The notes beneath the pieces are model-generated. The model ran no database searches and was not told where the DNA came from. It saw only the letters and a program-made list of their open reading frames with translations. This document shows positions 33,349 to 42,541 of a stretch of DNA of 64,000 nt, piece after piece. This DNA is from Halarcobacter sp. (GTDB lineage Bacteria > Campylobacterota > Campylobacteria > Campylobacterales > Arcobacteraceae), in the NCBI RefSeq assembly GCF_963675975.1, contig NZ_OY780939.1:1550001-1614000 (forward strand), in the 5' to 3' direction. The translations under genes and the position numbers were made by a program. Every line of letters begins with the position of its first letter. Within the stretch, counting starts at the first letter, position 1.

Positions 33349-34468
33349 ATTGATCAACATTTATTAGTAATTCGTTTGAACTTTTATTTAGGGTTAATCC
33401 TCTAGTTTTATTTTCAACTAACATATAAGAGATACTTTTTCCAAGACTATTTATACCTTTTAAAAGTTTATCAATGTCACCTTCTAAAGACATAGAGGTT
33501 TTAGCTTTAAAATCATCATTTTGATATTTTATTAAGGTATCTAGTGTATGTTCAATTATATTATGAAGAGTATTTAACATATCATTTAAAGTATCTACTA
33601 GTTTCATAATTGTATTATTTGCTGTAGATGTTGTAACTCTATGGTTAAGATTACCTTTTTTTATCTCACTAACAACATTTTGTACATCTTTGATAACAAG
33701 AGCATCTTCTTTTTTATCTTTTTCTATTTTATCTATATATTTATTGAAACTTTTTGCTATTTGTGCCGTTTCATCATTTGATTTTATATCAATTTTAATT
33801 TGTGTAGAACCCTCTTTTGACAAGTTTTCCATTGCATTTTCAAGGGTCTCTAATGGTATAATTATACTTCTAGATAATAAAATATTAAAAATAAAAATGA
33901 TTAATAAAATTACTATCAACAAAATTACTATAGTTGTAAGGTATTCATTTATTAATTTATTGTAACTTTCTTGTGCTTTCTTAGAGTCATCTTTTAGTAT
34001 TTTGATAATATCAGTAATTGTGAATTTTAAATCTCTCCATGCTTTTAAAGAGATTTTCATATCCTCTTTTTCTAATACTTTTCCTTCACTAACCTTTTTA
34101 TAAAGAGGTTTAGCAGTATTAAGAAAGTTAGTAACTTTTTTGTCAAATTTTTTATATAGATTAGTATTTAATTTTTCGAAGCTATTTGCAGCTTGTTCAA
34201 CTTTTGATATTGCAGTTGTCATAGTTTTTTTTGCTTTTTCAGAGTTTGGGTTTTGGAAAACTACCCCTGATGAAGAGTTGTATAGAAGTCCATTTATAAA
34301 AATTGCATTGATTGTATCGTTTTGTTTAGCAATATCTATAGAGTATTTATATTCTTTTGATAAAGAGTTTAGTGCATTGTATATTACTAATCCTGAAATT
34401 AAAAGACCAATAACAATTAATAAACTATTGATTTTTAGCTTCAAATTAATTGATAAATTATTTAACAT
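32483..34468 (-). CDS. methyl-accepting chemotaxis protein 2
   Basis: 661 aa chemoreceptor with TM1 at about 11-30, a periplasmic helical sensor domain of the four-helix-bundle kind to about residue 170, TM2 at about 173-195, a HAMP domain ([16 protein letters not shown]) and the MCP signalling coiled coil. The tip [25 protein letters not shown] and C-terminal EWESF tether are as in receptor 1. A 241-bp AT-rich gap separates it from receptor 1, so each probably has its own promoter. The shared half implies they feed the same CheA/CheW arrays while sensing different signals. Confidence 0.94.
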   Translation of the reverse strand: MLNNLSINLKLKINSLLIVIGLLISGLVIYNALNSLSKEYKYSIDIAKQNDTINAIFINGLLYNSSSGVVFQNPNSEKAKKTMTTAISKVEQAANSFEKLNTNLYKKFDKKVTNFLNTAKPLYKKVSEGKVLEKEDMKISLKAWRDLKFTITDIIKILKDDSKKAQESYNKLINEYLTTIVILLIVILLIIFIFNILLSRSIIIPLETLENAMENLSKEGSTQIKIDIKSNDETAQIAKSFNKYIDKIEKDKKEDALVIKDVQNVVSEIKKGNLNHRVTTSTANNTIMKLVDTLNDMLNTLHNIIEHTLDTLIKYQNDDFKAKTSMSLEGDIDKLLKGINSLGKSISYMLVENKTRGLTLNKSSNELLINVDQLSSASNEAAASLEETAAALEEITSNISHNTENVVKMAQNANELKKSSSEGEKLATQTTTAMDSINEQVTAINDAISVIDQIAFQTNILSLNAAVEAATAGEAGKGFAVVAQEVRNLAARSAEAAKEIKDLVESATVKANDGKNIADIMIKGYVGLNKNINTTLELISDVEVASKEQQSGIVQINDAINLLDRQTQQNAAVANETKDIAEQTQDIANEIVKEADEKEFIGKDNISASSHKNNTSSKPVVSQTKISKPIKNEPKKVSESKPSTSNTITPNNNDDNEWESF

Positions 34469-34520
34469 TTTATTCCTTTAAAAAAGTTTTAAAATATTAT
34501 ATAATGTTATTTCTTAATAT

Positions 34521-36026
34521 TTAAATATTATTTATTCTTATTCTTTCAAATTCTTTTATGATTTTTTCAATAGGTTCTGTTCCTACTGAAATTCTTATTA
34601 AATCAATTGGAAGTTCAATCTTTTCTAAAAATTCTTTACCTTTTTTAGTTTTAATTAAATCATAATGAGCCAAATATGTATAAAGCATAAGAAGTGTAAA
34701 TTCTGTACCTAAACTAGGCCCTTTTGCAAAATTTAGTTTATCATATGTTTCTTCTAAAGGTTTATTAAAAGTTACAGATACTATACCCACATAAGAGTTG
34801 TCATCAATCATTGTTTGAGAGTAATTATTTTTATTGTCCTCATCTAAACAATAATATACTTTATCAACATAAGGGCAAGTTTCTAAGTATTTTACTAATT
34901 TTTTTGTATTTGAAGATATTTTTTTAACTCTATTTTCATAATTTTTAATCTCAAAGGCCATTCTTTGTATATCTTTTATAAATACATTTTCACAGTGTTT
35001 AAAAAACTCTTTATTCATATGTGAGAGTCTATGTTTTTTATTTAAGATAATTGCACCCATTAATACATCTGCATTTCCTGAAGCAAATTTTGTAAGAGAT
35101 TCTACAAATATATCTGCATAATTAGTCAAATCTAAATTAAATGGTGTAGCAAATGTTGAGTCTATTACTAAAGGAATATTATATTTATCACAAAGTGTTC
35201 TTAATCTTTTTATATCAACACATTTTAATAATGGGTTTGTTGGAACTTCTGTTATTATAGCTGTAATTCTAAGCCCATAATCTTTTAAATACTTTTCTAA
35301 TAAATCTAGGTTTGAGATATCTGGAAACACTTTTTGTCTTTGGAAGTGATGGTTTACTATATTCATTGTATCTAAATAAAGCCAACCAAATTGTATTAGA
35401 ATATCTCTTCCATTATGAGCTTGTATCGAGTGAAGTCCTCTTACAACTGAATAGATTGCATTCATACCTGATGGGGTTAATTCTACATTTTCTATAGGTT
35501 GTTTATATGCTTTTGCTAAAGTTGTTTTTACTATCTTTTCAGACACATCTTTTTCTTCTAATTCCTCTTTATGTAAAGTATCTATCAAACCCTCTTTGAA
35601 AAGATACTCTTCTGCTAATCTTGAAGAAAGGTTACAACCTACATGTTGAATATAGCTTAATACTTTTTGAAGTTGAGTAGTTCCATTTTGTACAAGAATA
35701 ACCCCAAAAGGTTCATCTATGTCAATTTTATTATAAATATAGTATTTGTCACTTACTAAATCAACTGCTTTTTTTGAACTTAAAAGTACCACTTCATAAG
35801 CATCTGATACTTGATATTTTTTTTGTATAAAAGAGCTAAGTTTTTTTAAGTATGGATGTAATATAAATCTTGGGTAACCGCTTTTTATAACCTTTAGTGT
35901 ATCTTCATCAAACTCTTCATATCCGATTACATCAGATATTTTTGGCATAGATACAGATACTGCATGGATATTTTTAGATGGTAATGTTTCACCTACTGCA
36001 ATAGGGTTAAAAAAAGCTTTTTCCAT
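34521..36026 (-). CDS. PLP-dependent Cys/Met-metabolism enzyme, long form
   Basis: 501 aa. The C-terminal 330 residues are a fold-type I Cys/Met PLP enzyme: LTPSGMNAIYSVVRGLH (cofactor phosphate loop), VIDSTFATPFNLDL (Asp to the pyridine N) and SLTKFASGNADV with the Schiff-base Lys. The first 170 residues are an extra domain not found in standard 380-aa enzymes; similar long forms are annotated as cystathionine gamma-synthase-like. It probably acts in transsulfuration or methionine synthesis, exact substrates unknown. It begins directly at the base after the stop of the next PLP gene (36027), so the two form a translationally coupled pair. Confidence 0.8.
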   Translation of the reverse strand: MEKAFFNPIAVGETLPSKNIHAVSVSMPKISDVIGYEEFDEDTLKVIKSGYPRFILHPYLKKLSSFIQKKYQVSDAYEVVLLSSKKAVDLVSDKYYIYNKIDIDEPFGVILVQNGTTQLQKVLSYIQHVGCNLSSRLAEEYLFKEGLIDTLHKEELEEKDVSEKIVKTTLAKAYKQPIENVELTPSGMNAIYSVVRGLHSIQAHNGRDILIQFGWLYLDTMNIVNHHFQRQKVFPDISNLDLLEKYLKDYGLRITAIITEVPTNPLLKCVDIKRLRTLCDKYNIPLVIDSTFATPFNLDLTNYADIFVESLTKFASGNADVLMGAIILNKKHRLSHMNKEFFKHCENVFIKDIQRMAFEIKNYENRVKKISSNTKKLVKYLETCPYVDKVYYCLDEDNKNNYSQTMIDDNSYVGIVSVTFNKPLEETYDKLNFAKGPSLGTEFTLLMLYTYLAHYDLIKTKKGKEFLEKIELPIDLIRISVGTEPIEKIIKEFERIRINNI

Positions 36027-37181
36027 CTATTTTACAGCCTGCTTGATATCTTCAATTAAATCATCAATATTTTCTAAACCAATAGAAAATCTAACTGTAC
36101 CTTCAGCTATACCAATAGCTTCAAGCTCCTCTTTTGAAAAAGAAGCATGGGAGATTTTTGCAGGTATTTCAATCCTTGAATCAGGACTCCCAAAAGAACA
36201 TTTTTCACCAAATATTTTTGTATTTTCAATAAACTTTTCAGCCAATTCAAGTGAAGTAAAGTCAGCACAAAATACACCCGGAATATATTTCATCTGCTTT
36301 TTTGCTAAGTCATATTGTGGGTGAGATTTTAAAGCAGGGTGGGTTACTTTTGTAATATAATTTTGCTCTTCTAAAAAGTTTGCAATTTTTATAGAGTTTT
36401 CTTGATGCTCTTTCATTCTAACTTTAAGTGTAGGTATCCCTAATGAGATTAGGTACACATCCATTGGATTTTGACTTCTTCCATGAGCATTTGCATAATA
36501 ATGTATTTGTTGTGCCAACTCTTTAGTTTTTGCAACAATTGCTCCAGCTACAACTGCTCCATGACCTGAAATATATTTTGTAGTTGAAAATAAAGAGAAA
36601 TCAGCACCTAATTCAAGTGGTAGTTGACTAATAAAGGTAGCTAATGAGTTATCAACTGCAAATAGTGAATTGTATTTATGGCTTAAAGTAGCTATTTTTT
36701 CTAAATCAATTATTTTTAATCCAGGATTTGTAGGAGATTCGCAAAGTACTAATTCAATAGGATTTTCTTTTAGTATCTTTTCAACATTATCAAACTCTAA
36801 GAAGTTTGCAAAGTGAACAGTTATATTGTATTTTTCTTTAAATACTTTTAATAATCTAAATGTTCCACCATAACAATCTGCTTCAACTAAAATATGAGAA
36901 TTTGCTTTTAATACTGTTTCAAATAGTAGAGCAACCGATGCAATACCTGTATGTGTACAAACACAACCAGCTCCACCTTCAACTTCAGTAAAAAGATTTT
37001 CTAAAGTCTCTCTTGTAGGGTTATCACTTCTTGTATAATCATAAATTTTTTCACCATCTTGTTTCTTTAAATCAAAAGTTCCAGTGTTGTATATTGGGAA
37101 GTGTGATGCTCCTGCTTTGTCTTCAAAAGGTGCAAATTTTGTTAAATGGCTAAGTGCTGTCTCTATTTTAATATTATTCAT
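36027..37181 (-). CDS. cystathionine gamma-synthase/beta-lyase family PLP enzyme
   Basis: 384 aa, standard length of the Cys/Met PLP family. YTRSDNPTRETLENLFTEVEGG is the N-terminal substrate-binding segment, LFAVDNSLATFISQLPLELGADFSLFSTTKYISGHG carries the Asp and the PLP Lys (as TKY), and SFGSPDSRIEIPA and RFSIGLENIDDL the C-terminal arginine region. Gamma-synthase, beta-lyase, gamma-lyase and sulfhydrylase activities cannot be separated by eye. First gene of a bicistronic unit with the long homologue at 34521. SelO is divergent across 142 bp. Confidence 0.85.
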   Translation of the reverse strand: MNNIKIETALSHLTKFAPFEDKAGASHFPIYNTGTFDLKKQDGEKIYDYTRSDNPTRETLENLFTEVEGGAGCVCTHTGIASVALLFETVLKANSHILVEADCYGGTFRLLKVFKEKYNITVHFANFLEFDNVEKILKENPIELVLCESPTNPGLKIIDLEKIATLSHKYNSLFAVDNSLATFISQLPLELGADFSLFSTTKYISGHGAVVAGAIVAKTKELAQQIHYYANAHGRSQNPMDVYLISLGIPTLKVRMKEHQENSIKIANFLEEQNYITKVTHPALKSHPQYDLAKKQMKYIPGVFCADFTSLELAEKFIENTKIFGEKCSFGSPDSRIEIPAKISHASFSKEELEAIGIAEGTVRFSIGLENIDDLIEDIKQAVK

Positions 37182-37323
37182 GCAAATCCTATTTTTTTGG
37201 GAATTATAACCTATTTTTTATAAGAGTTAAATCACCTTAATTTTAGTTATTAATTTTTCTAATATAAGACTAATTTTATCTTATTTAGCTAATCTACTAT
37301 GAAATAAAGTATAGAAGTACAAA

Positions 37324-38781
37324 ATGAAATTAAATGAATTAGAGCTAAGTGTCGATTATTTTCAATTTGATGAAAAATTTTATCAAAAGTTAGAATCTAC
37401 TCCTTTAAACAATCCCCATCTAATCTCTTATAGTAAAAGTGCTTGTGATTTAATAGGTTTAGATTATAGTAGTTGTGAAAGTGAATCTTTTGTAGCATTT
37501 GTAAATGGTGAAAATGTTTTAAAAGGTTCAGTTCCATATGCAATGGCATACGCAGGGCATCAATTTGGATATTTTGTACCCCAATTAGGAGATGGAAGAG
37601 CTGTAAATCTTGGAAGCATAAACACTTGGCATCTTCAAACAAAAGGTTCAGGTTTAACAAGATTTTCAAGACAAGGGGATGGTAGGGCAGTTTTACGTTC
37701 ATCTATCAGAGAATATATTATGAGTGAACATATGCATGCTTTAGGAATACCTACAACAAGAGCTTTGGCAATAATAGGTTCAACACATCCCATATATAGA
37801 GCTTATGATGATATTGAAACAGGAGCTGTAGTTATGAGAATGTCTCCTTCTTGGATAAGAATAGGAACATTTGAATATTTTGCCAGAGGAAAAAATGCAG
37901 AAGAGAATCTGCGAAAATTAGCAGACTATGTGATAAAACAAAGTTATCCTCATCTTGAAAATGAAGAGAATAAATATGAAAAGTTTTATTGTGAATTAGT
38001 TGAAAAAACTGCTAAGTTATTGGCCAAATGGCAAGCTTATGGGTTTATGCATGGAGTTATGAATACAGACAATATGAGTGTTGCAGGACTTACAATTGAT
38101 TATGGTCCTTTTGCTTTTATGGATAATTTTGAGATGGATTGTATTTGTAATCATACAGATATGGAAGGAAGATATTCCTTTAGTAATCAACCAGAGATTG
38201 CTAGATGGAATCTTGAAGTATTTGCTTTTATTCTTGGAAAAATTTGTAGTTTTAAAAAGCTAGTAGGGTATTTAAAAAGTTTTATTTCTATACATCAAAA
38301 AGAGTATTTAAAACTTATGAATAAAAGATTAGGTTTAGATATAAATTTAAGTAGTGATAACAATATTGATTTAGTAATCTCTTTATTAGAATCTTTAGAA
38401 AAAGCAAAAATTGATTATAACTGTTTTTTTTATCGTTTATCAAAATTAGAAAACCTTAATGATATTAGCAGTATTACTGATATTTCAATTTTTAGAGAAT
38501 CTATTTTTGAGTGGTTTAAAGAATATAAAAAAGTAATAAAAAATCAAAATCAAGATTTTAAAAAAATGAAAGATTTGATGAAAACAGTTAACCCAAAATT
38601 TATTATAAAAAACTATATGTTACAAGAAGCGATTGAAAAAGCTAAAAATGGAGATTTTAAATTAACAAATGATTTGTTATTTATTGCACAAAACCCATAT
38701 TTGGAACATAAAGAATATGAAAGATATTCAAATCCTACACCAATGGAACATGCTAATATTCAACTTAGTTGCTCTTCTTGA
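37324..38781 (+). CDS. selO: protein adenylyltransferase SelO (YdiU family)
   Basis: 485 aa pseudokinase-fold enzyme that moves AMP from ATP to Ser/Thr/Tyr of target proteins in redox stress. Conserved blocks: AYAGHQFGYFVPQLGDGRAVNLG, LQTKGSGLTRFSRQGDGRAVLRSSIREY, GFMHGVMNTDNMSVAGLTIDYGPFAFMD (catalytic Asn/Asp region). The protein ends in CSS: the third-last residue is the redox position that is Sec in animal SelO and Cys in most bacteria, so the regulatory disulfide is possible. It stands alone; no regulator is recognisable in its promoter. Confidence 0.94.
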   Translation: MKLNELELSVDYFQFDEKFYQKLESTPLNNPHLISYSKSACDLIGLDYSSCESESFVAFVNGENVLKGSVPYAMAYAGHQFGYFVPQLGDGRAVNLGSINTWHLQTKGSGLTRFSRQGDGRAVLRSSIREYIMSEHMHALGIPTTRALAIIGSTHPIYRAYDDIETGAVVMRMSPSWIRIGTFEYFARGKNAEENLRKLADYVIKQSYPHLENEENKYEKFYCELVEKTAKLLAKWQAYGFMHGVMNTDNMSVAGLTIDYGPFAFMDNFEMDCICNHTDMEGRYSFSNQPEIARWNLEVFAFILGKICSFKKLVGYLKSFISIHQKEYLKLMNKRLGLDINLSSDNNIDLVISLLESLEKAKIDYNCFFYRLSKLENLNDISSITDISIFRESIFEWFKEYKKVIKNQNQDFKKMKDLMKTVNPKFIIKNYMLQEAIEKAKNGDFKLTNDLLFIAQNPYLEHKEYERYSNPTPMEHANIQLSCSS

Positions 38782-38854
38782 GTTTTCTAATATAAAATGA
38801 AAATTATTTTGATAAAATACATTTTTAAAAATTGGACGTTTAATAAGGAGTTAT

Positions 38855-39085
38855 ATGATTTCACCAAAATATAGAAGATTGGTTTTTGCATTTTTTATGT
38901 CAATGTTTATGAGTTTTATTATGAGTATGGTTATTACATTTATTAATTTAGGAATTGTTGATAGTTTTGTACTAAAATGGATGGAAGCTTTTATAAAAGC
39001 ATTTATATGTGCTTTCCCTATTGTATTTTTTGTTGCACCAGCTGTAAATAAATTAACAAATAGATTAGTTAGAGAGCATCATTAA
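38855..39085 (+). CDS. DUF2798-family small membrane protein
   Basis: 76 aa with two hydrophobic helices (about 8-32 and 43-66). SPKYRRLVFAFFMSMFMSFIMS and the C-terminal FVAPAVNKLTNRLV match DUF2798 proteins, whose function is unknown. The motif P-x-V-x-x-L at the end is typical. TAAGGAG stands before the ATG. Its stop overlaps by three bases the stop of a small gene on the other strand. Confidence 0.8.
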   Translation: MISPKYRRLVFAFFMSMFMSFIMSMVITFINLGIVDSFVLKWMEAFIKAFICAFPIVFFVAPAVNKLTNRLVREHH

Positions 39086-39234
39086 TCAAAATACTTAAAG
39101 TCATCATCTTCACTCTTATCTTTTTTTCTATTTTTAAATTTCCACATAGTTAAGAAATATTTGATTGAAGAGATGCTTATAAGTATAGAGATAATAAGAA
39201 GTAAAATAAAACCTATTATATATAGCGTTTCCAT
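39082..39234 (-). CDS. 50-aa single-helix membrane protein
   Basis: Minus-strand ATG at 39232-39234, stop at 39082-39084. The peptide has one long hydrophobic helix (about residues 4-24, rich in Ile/Leu), then a basic segment and an acidic end EDDDFKYFD. It begins 5 nt after the stop of the 103-aa membrane protein gene on the same strand, so they likely share a transcript. No ribosome site is obvious, implying coupled translation. Similar in style to small cytochrome-oxidase assembly peptides, but no family can be named. Confidence 0.5.
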   Translation of the reverse strand: METLYIIGFILLLIISILISISSIKYFLTMWKFKNRKKDKSEDDDFKYFD

Positions 39235-39239
39235 TTTAT

Positions 39240-39551
39240 TTATTTGTTTTTGTCACTTTCATATTGCAAGAAGTTTTGAGATCCCCCTGAACTTCCACCT
39301 TTTTTCGCATTTTTATCAGGTACATTTTCAACACCTTTAAAATCATCAAACCATTTTAGTTCTGAAGGCATTCTTGCGTTATCTCTACTTTTAGAAGCAG
39401 AGCTAAAGTCAAATCCATCTGATATACTTATTTTATGGTAAGCAATGAATGATAGTATAATTATTACAACTACAGAAAGAATTTTAATTAGAGTTTCTAA
39501 TACAAAATGAGTTGTAGTTTTCTTTTTTTGTGTTTTATAATTTTTTGCCAT
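39240..39551 (-). CDS. small membrane protein of unknown function
   Basis: 103 aa. A basic N-terminus (MAKNYKTQKKKTTTHF) precedes one membrane helix at about 17-41 (LIKILSVVVIIILSFIAY), then about 60 polar residues that should be periplasmic, with a Gly/Ser-rich tract near the end. No catalytic motif is seen and I do not recognise the family. The 50-aa gene lies 5 nt downstream. The divergent YjbQ gene begins 46 bp away. Confidence 0.6.
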   Translation of the reverse strand: MAKNYKTQKKKTTTHFVLETLIKILSVVVIIILSFIAYHKISISDGFDFSSASKSRDNARMPSELKWFDDFKGVENVPDKNAKKGGSSGGSQNFLQYESDKNK

Positions 39552-39597
39552 ATATCATTATACACAAAAATCATTAATTTTTAGGTATTATTGTTTT

Positions 39598-40017
39598 ATG
39601 AAAATATTTCAGAAAGAACTTAATTTAAAAAATTATCCTAGAGGATTTCATTTAATAACTGATGAAGTTATAAATAGTTTGAATGAGATAAAAATGATTG
39701 AAGTAGGAACATTAAATTTATTCCTAAAACACACAAGTGCAAGCCTAACAATTAATGAAAATTGTGATAGTAGTGTAAGAAGTGATATGGAAAATTTTAT
39801 AAATGATGTGGTATCAAATAAAAATTATTTTAGACATACTTATGAGGGGGAAGATGATATGCCAGCTCATATAAAGTCATCAATTTTTGGAGTTTCAGTA
39901 ACTATCGCTATAACAAATGGAAAACTTAATCTTGGAACTTGGCAAGGGATATATCTGGGTGAACATAGAGATTTTGGTGGAAGTAGAAAAATAGTTGCTA
40001 CTATTATGGGTATTTAG
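39598..40017 (+). CDS. YjbQ/UPF0047 family protein
   Basis: 139 aa, full family length. FLKHTSASLTINENCDSSVRSDME and the C-terminal LGTWQGIYLGEHRDFGGSRKIVATIMG are the two conserved blocks; His, Asp and Glu in them form the family's metal/active site. Members have been annotated as secondary thiamine-phosphate synthases, a side activity, and their physiological role remains unsettled. Promoter not obvious. It converges on the HisI-RibA gene with a shared terminator. Confidence 0.9.
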   Translation: MKIFQKELNLKNYPRGFHLITDEVINSLNEIKMIEVGTLNLFLKHTSASLTINENCDSSVRSDMENFINDVVSNKNYFRHTYEGEDDMPAHIKSSIFGVSVTIAITNGKLNLGTWQGIYLGEHRDFGGSRKIVATIMGI

Positions 40018-40018
40018 A

Positions 40019-40051
40019 AAAATACAATCAAGTAAAACTTGACTGTATTTT
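40019..40051. terminator. bidirectional terminator between YjbQ and HisI-RibA genes
   Basis: 15-bp stem with a single mismatch (40019-40033 with 40037-40051), loop AAA, flanked by A and T tracts (AAAATACA...TGTATTTT). Serves both convergent transcripts. Confidence 0.75.
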
Positions 40052-40973
40052 ACAAAAAGTGACCCAATTCATCTTTTTTTGTTTTTAAATAGTTTTCATT
40101 AAATTTGTTTGTTTTAGTTATTGCTGGGATTCTTTCAACAATCTCAATATCTGTACTTTCTATAAAATCGATTTTTCTAGGATTGTTTGTGATAAGCCTC
40201 ATCTTTTTTACTCCTAAATTTTTTAGTATATAATCTATAGCCCTATAATCTCTTTCATCTTCTTTAAAACCTAATTTCAAATTTGCTTCTACTGTATTGA
40301 AACCTTGGTCTTGCAAATTGTAGGCATTTACTTTATTTACTAAACCTATATTTCTTCCCTCTTGTCTATGATAAATAACCAATCCACCTTCTTTTGAAAT
40401 AAGTTCTAAGGCTAAATTTAGTTGGTTGTTACAATCACATTTTAAACTACCAATACTATCCCCTGTTAGACATTCACTATGAATTCTTACAAGTGGTGCT
40501 TCTATGGAAGAAAAATTTTTACTCATAATTGCAAGATGTTCTTGGCAACCATCTTTATAAGCTTTTATATCAAACTTTCCAAATCTTGAAGGAAGATTTG
40601 CTATTTTTGATTCAACAATTGTTTTTTCATCTTTTTCTTTTATATAAGATCTAAAAAAACAAGATTTAGCACCTGTATGACAAGCTGATTTACCCACTTG
40701 TTCTATTATTACTAAAACTGTATCTTCATCACAATCAACTCTTAAATCAATCAATTTTTGAATATGTCCACTACTTTCACCTTTTTTCCAAATTCTATTT
40801 TTGCTTCTTGAAAAATAGTGAACAATTTTAGTTTCTACAGTTAAATCTAATGCTTCTTTATTCATATATCCTAGCATTAGAACCTCATTTGTTCCATATT
40901 CTTGTGTTATTACAGGAACTAAACCATTTGATTTTTTAAAATCTATTTCCATTTTTTCTCTTTTCATATTCAT
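40050..40973 (-). CDS. HisI-RibA fusion (phosphoribosyl-AMP cyclohydrolase + GTP cyclohydrolase II)
   Basis: 307 aa, two enzyme domains. Residues about 8-112 are HisI: NEVLMLGYMNKEAL, IWKKGESSGH, DCDEDT and ACHTGAKSCFF, so its metal-ligand cysteines and Asp cluster are kept. Residues about 118-300 are RibA: IHSECLTGDSIGSLKCDC (zinc Cys set C-x10-C-x-C) and RQEGRNIGL. HisI opens the adenine ring in histidine synthesis, RibA the guanine ring of GTP in riboflavin synthesis. Both are zinc enzymes. The ATG at 40973 overlaps the znuB stop (ATGA), tying it to zinc import; ATG 40952 (MEIDFKKS) is an alternative start closer to the HisI norm. Probably a zinc-starvation paralogue or a new purine hydrolase (inference). 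Confidence 0.88.
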   Translation of the reverse strand: MNMKREKMEIDFKKSNGLVPVITQEYGTNEVLMLGYMNKEALDLTVETKIVHYFSRSKNRIWKKGESSGHIQKLIDLRVDCDEDTVLVIIEQVGKSACHTGAKSCFFRSYIKEKDEKTIVESKIANLPSRFGKFDIKAYKDGCQEHLAIMSKNFSSIEAPLVRIHSECLTGDSIGSLKCDCNNQLNLALELISKEGGLVIYHRQEGRNIGLVNKVNAYNLQDQGFNTVEANLKLGFKEDERDYRAIDYILKNLGVKKMRLITNNPRKIDFIESTDIEIVERIPAITKTNKFNENYLKTKKDELGHFL

Positions 40974-41779
40974 TTTTTTATACTTTTAAAAATAAAAACT
41001 ATTAATGCACAAATTGAACTAGCCATAATAATAGATGGGCCTGAACTTAAATCAAATTGATAAGAGAGACTAAGTCCTATAATTGTAAATAAAATAGAAA
41101 GTAAAGCAGAAGTAATCATCATAGAAATTAAACTTTTACAAAAAAAGCTTGATATGTAAATTGGAATTGTAAGTAGGGCAATAACTAAAATCAATCCTAC
41201 TACTTTTATTGAAATTACTATAGTTAAACTTGATAATATTAGGATAAGAGTATAAAAAAATCTTGTTTTTACACCTCTTAGATTCGCATATTCACTATCA
41301 TATGATACAGCTAATATATCTCTATAAAAAACTGTAACTATAATAAATATACAAAGTAAAAGTGTAGACATATAGTAAATATCTTCATTTGTTACAGCAA
41401 GTAGAGAGCCAAATAAATAACTCATCAAATCTGTTTGGTATCCTGGTGTTAAATCAACAAGTAAAATACCAAAAGACATTCCTACTGCCCATATTAGTCC
41501 AATCATAATATCTAAGTTTTCTCTATTTTTGTAACTGGCAAGTGCAATTATAATTGTTACAAATATACAAAATAGCGAGGTTGTTAAAAGCATAGGCAGA
41601 GAAAAAAACATAGCAAGTCCAATCCCTCCATAAGCGCTATGGGCTATACCTCCTGATAAGAATACCATTTTATTTACTACCACAAGTGTTCCAATAATTG
41701 CTGTTATTACACTCACAATTATTCCAGCTAATAAGGCATTTTGAATAAATTCATATGAAAATATATCTAGCATCTGCAT
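40970..41779 (-). CDS. znuB: zinc/manganese-type ABC transporter permease (ZnuB)
   Basis: 269 aa with eight or nine membrane helices, ABC-3 family. GGIAHSAYGGIGLAMF is the conserved segment following the first helices, and KVVGLILVIALLTIPIY the segment contacting the ATPase. It forms the membrane channel for Zn2+ with ZnuC. The start overlaps znuC by 13 nt and the stop overlaps the HisI-RibA start by 4 nt, so the three genes are translationally coupled. Mn import cannot be excluded by sequence alone; the Zur-like operator and the separate ZnuA favour zinc. Confidence 0.9.
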   Translation of the reverse strand: MQMLDIFSYEFIQNALLAGIIVSVITAIIGTLVVVNKMVFLSGGIAHSAYGGIGLAMFFSLPMLLTTSLFCIFVTIIIALASYKNRENLDIMIGLIWAVGMSFGILLVDLTPGYQTDLMSYLFGSLLAVTNEDIYYMSTLLLCIFIIVTVFYRDILAVSYDSEYANLRGVKTRFFYTLILILSSLTIVISIKVVGLILVIALLTIPIYISSFFCKSLISMMITSALLSILFTIIGLSLSYQFDLSSGPSIIMASSICALIVFIFKSIKK

Positions 41780-42516
41780 TTTCCTAACATCTCTAAAAGT
41801 TCAATCTCACATACATGAGAATCAATAGATTTAAATTCATCTTTCATCATGCTAAGATCATGATTTGTCATCTTTTTATTTATGTAAAAAGCCTTTGATG
41901 CATACTTTAAAATTACTGAGATATCATGGCTTACAACAATTACTGGAATTTGTTTATTTAAATCTTTAAGTGTTTCATATATTTGTTCACAGCCACTTAT
42001 ATCTATATTTGAGGTTGGTTCATCTAAGAGTAGAATTTTAGGATTGGAAAATAATGCTCTAGCTATAAGTACTCTTTGTCTTTGACCTCCAGATAAATTT
42101 GATATTTTGTTTTTATAAAAGTTTTCCATTCCTACTTTTTTTAAAACTTTTATTGCTTTTTCTTTCTCATCTTTTTTATAACCAAATATTCTTTTTAAAA
42201 GTGAGTTTTGTCCCATCATAACTATTTCTAGTACTGTAATAGGGAAATTCAGATTTACATTTGTATTTTGTGGTACATAACCTACATTTATAATCTCTTC
42301 AAGATGATTTTTCCCAAATATTTTTATTGAGCCATCTTGAAGTTTGTTTATACCTAAAATCAGTTTTAACAAAGTGGACTTACCTCCACCATTTGGCCCT
42401 ATAATAGTTAAAAAATCATTTTTATCAATTTTAAAATTTATATTTTCTAACACTTTTTGATTTTCATATGAAAAGTTAAGATTGGAAACTTCTATTATGC
42501 TATTACTTAATTGCAT
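41767..42516 (-). CDS. znuC: zinc ABC transporter ATP-binding protein (ZnuC)
   Basis: 249 aa from ATG 42516. Walker A GPNGGGKST, Q loop VPQNTNVNLNF, signature LSGGQRQRVLIAR, Walker B ILLLDEPTSN and switch His in VVSHD. It energises metal import through ZnuB. The start is placed at 42516 (MQLSNSIIEVSN), preceded by AAAGGA at about 10 nt; an ATG at 42558 would lie inside the operator and add an unrelated N-terminus. First gene of znuC-znuB-hisI/ribA. The matching binding protein gene, znuA, is 13 kb away. Confidence 0.9.
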   Translation of the reverse strand: MQLSNSIIEVSNLNFSYENQKVLENINFKIDKNDFLTIIGPNGGGKSTLLKLILGINKLQDGSIKIFGKNHLEEIINVGYVPQNTNVNLNFPITVLEIVMMGQNSLLKRIFGYKKDEKEKAIKVLKKVGMENFYKNKISNLSGGQRQRVLIARALFSNPKILLLDEPTSNIDISGCEQIYETLKDLNKQIPVIVVSHDISVILKYASKAFYINKKMTNHDLSMMKDEFKSIDSHVCEIELLEMLGKCRC

Positions 42517-42541
42517 TAATAATTTGTCCTTTTTTAAATTT

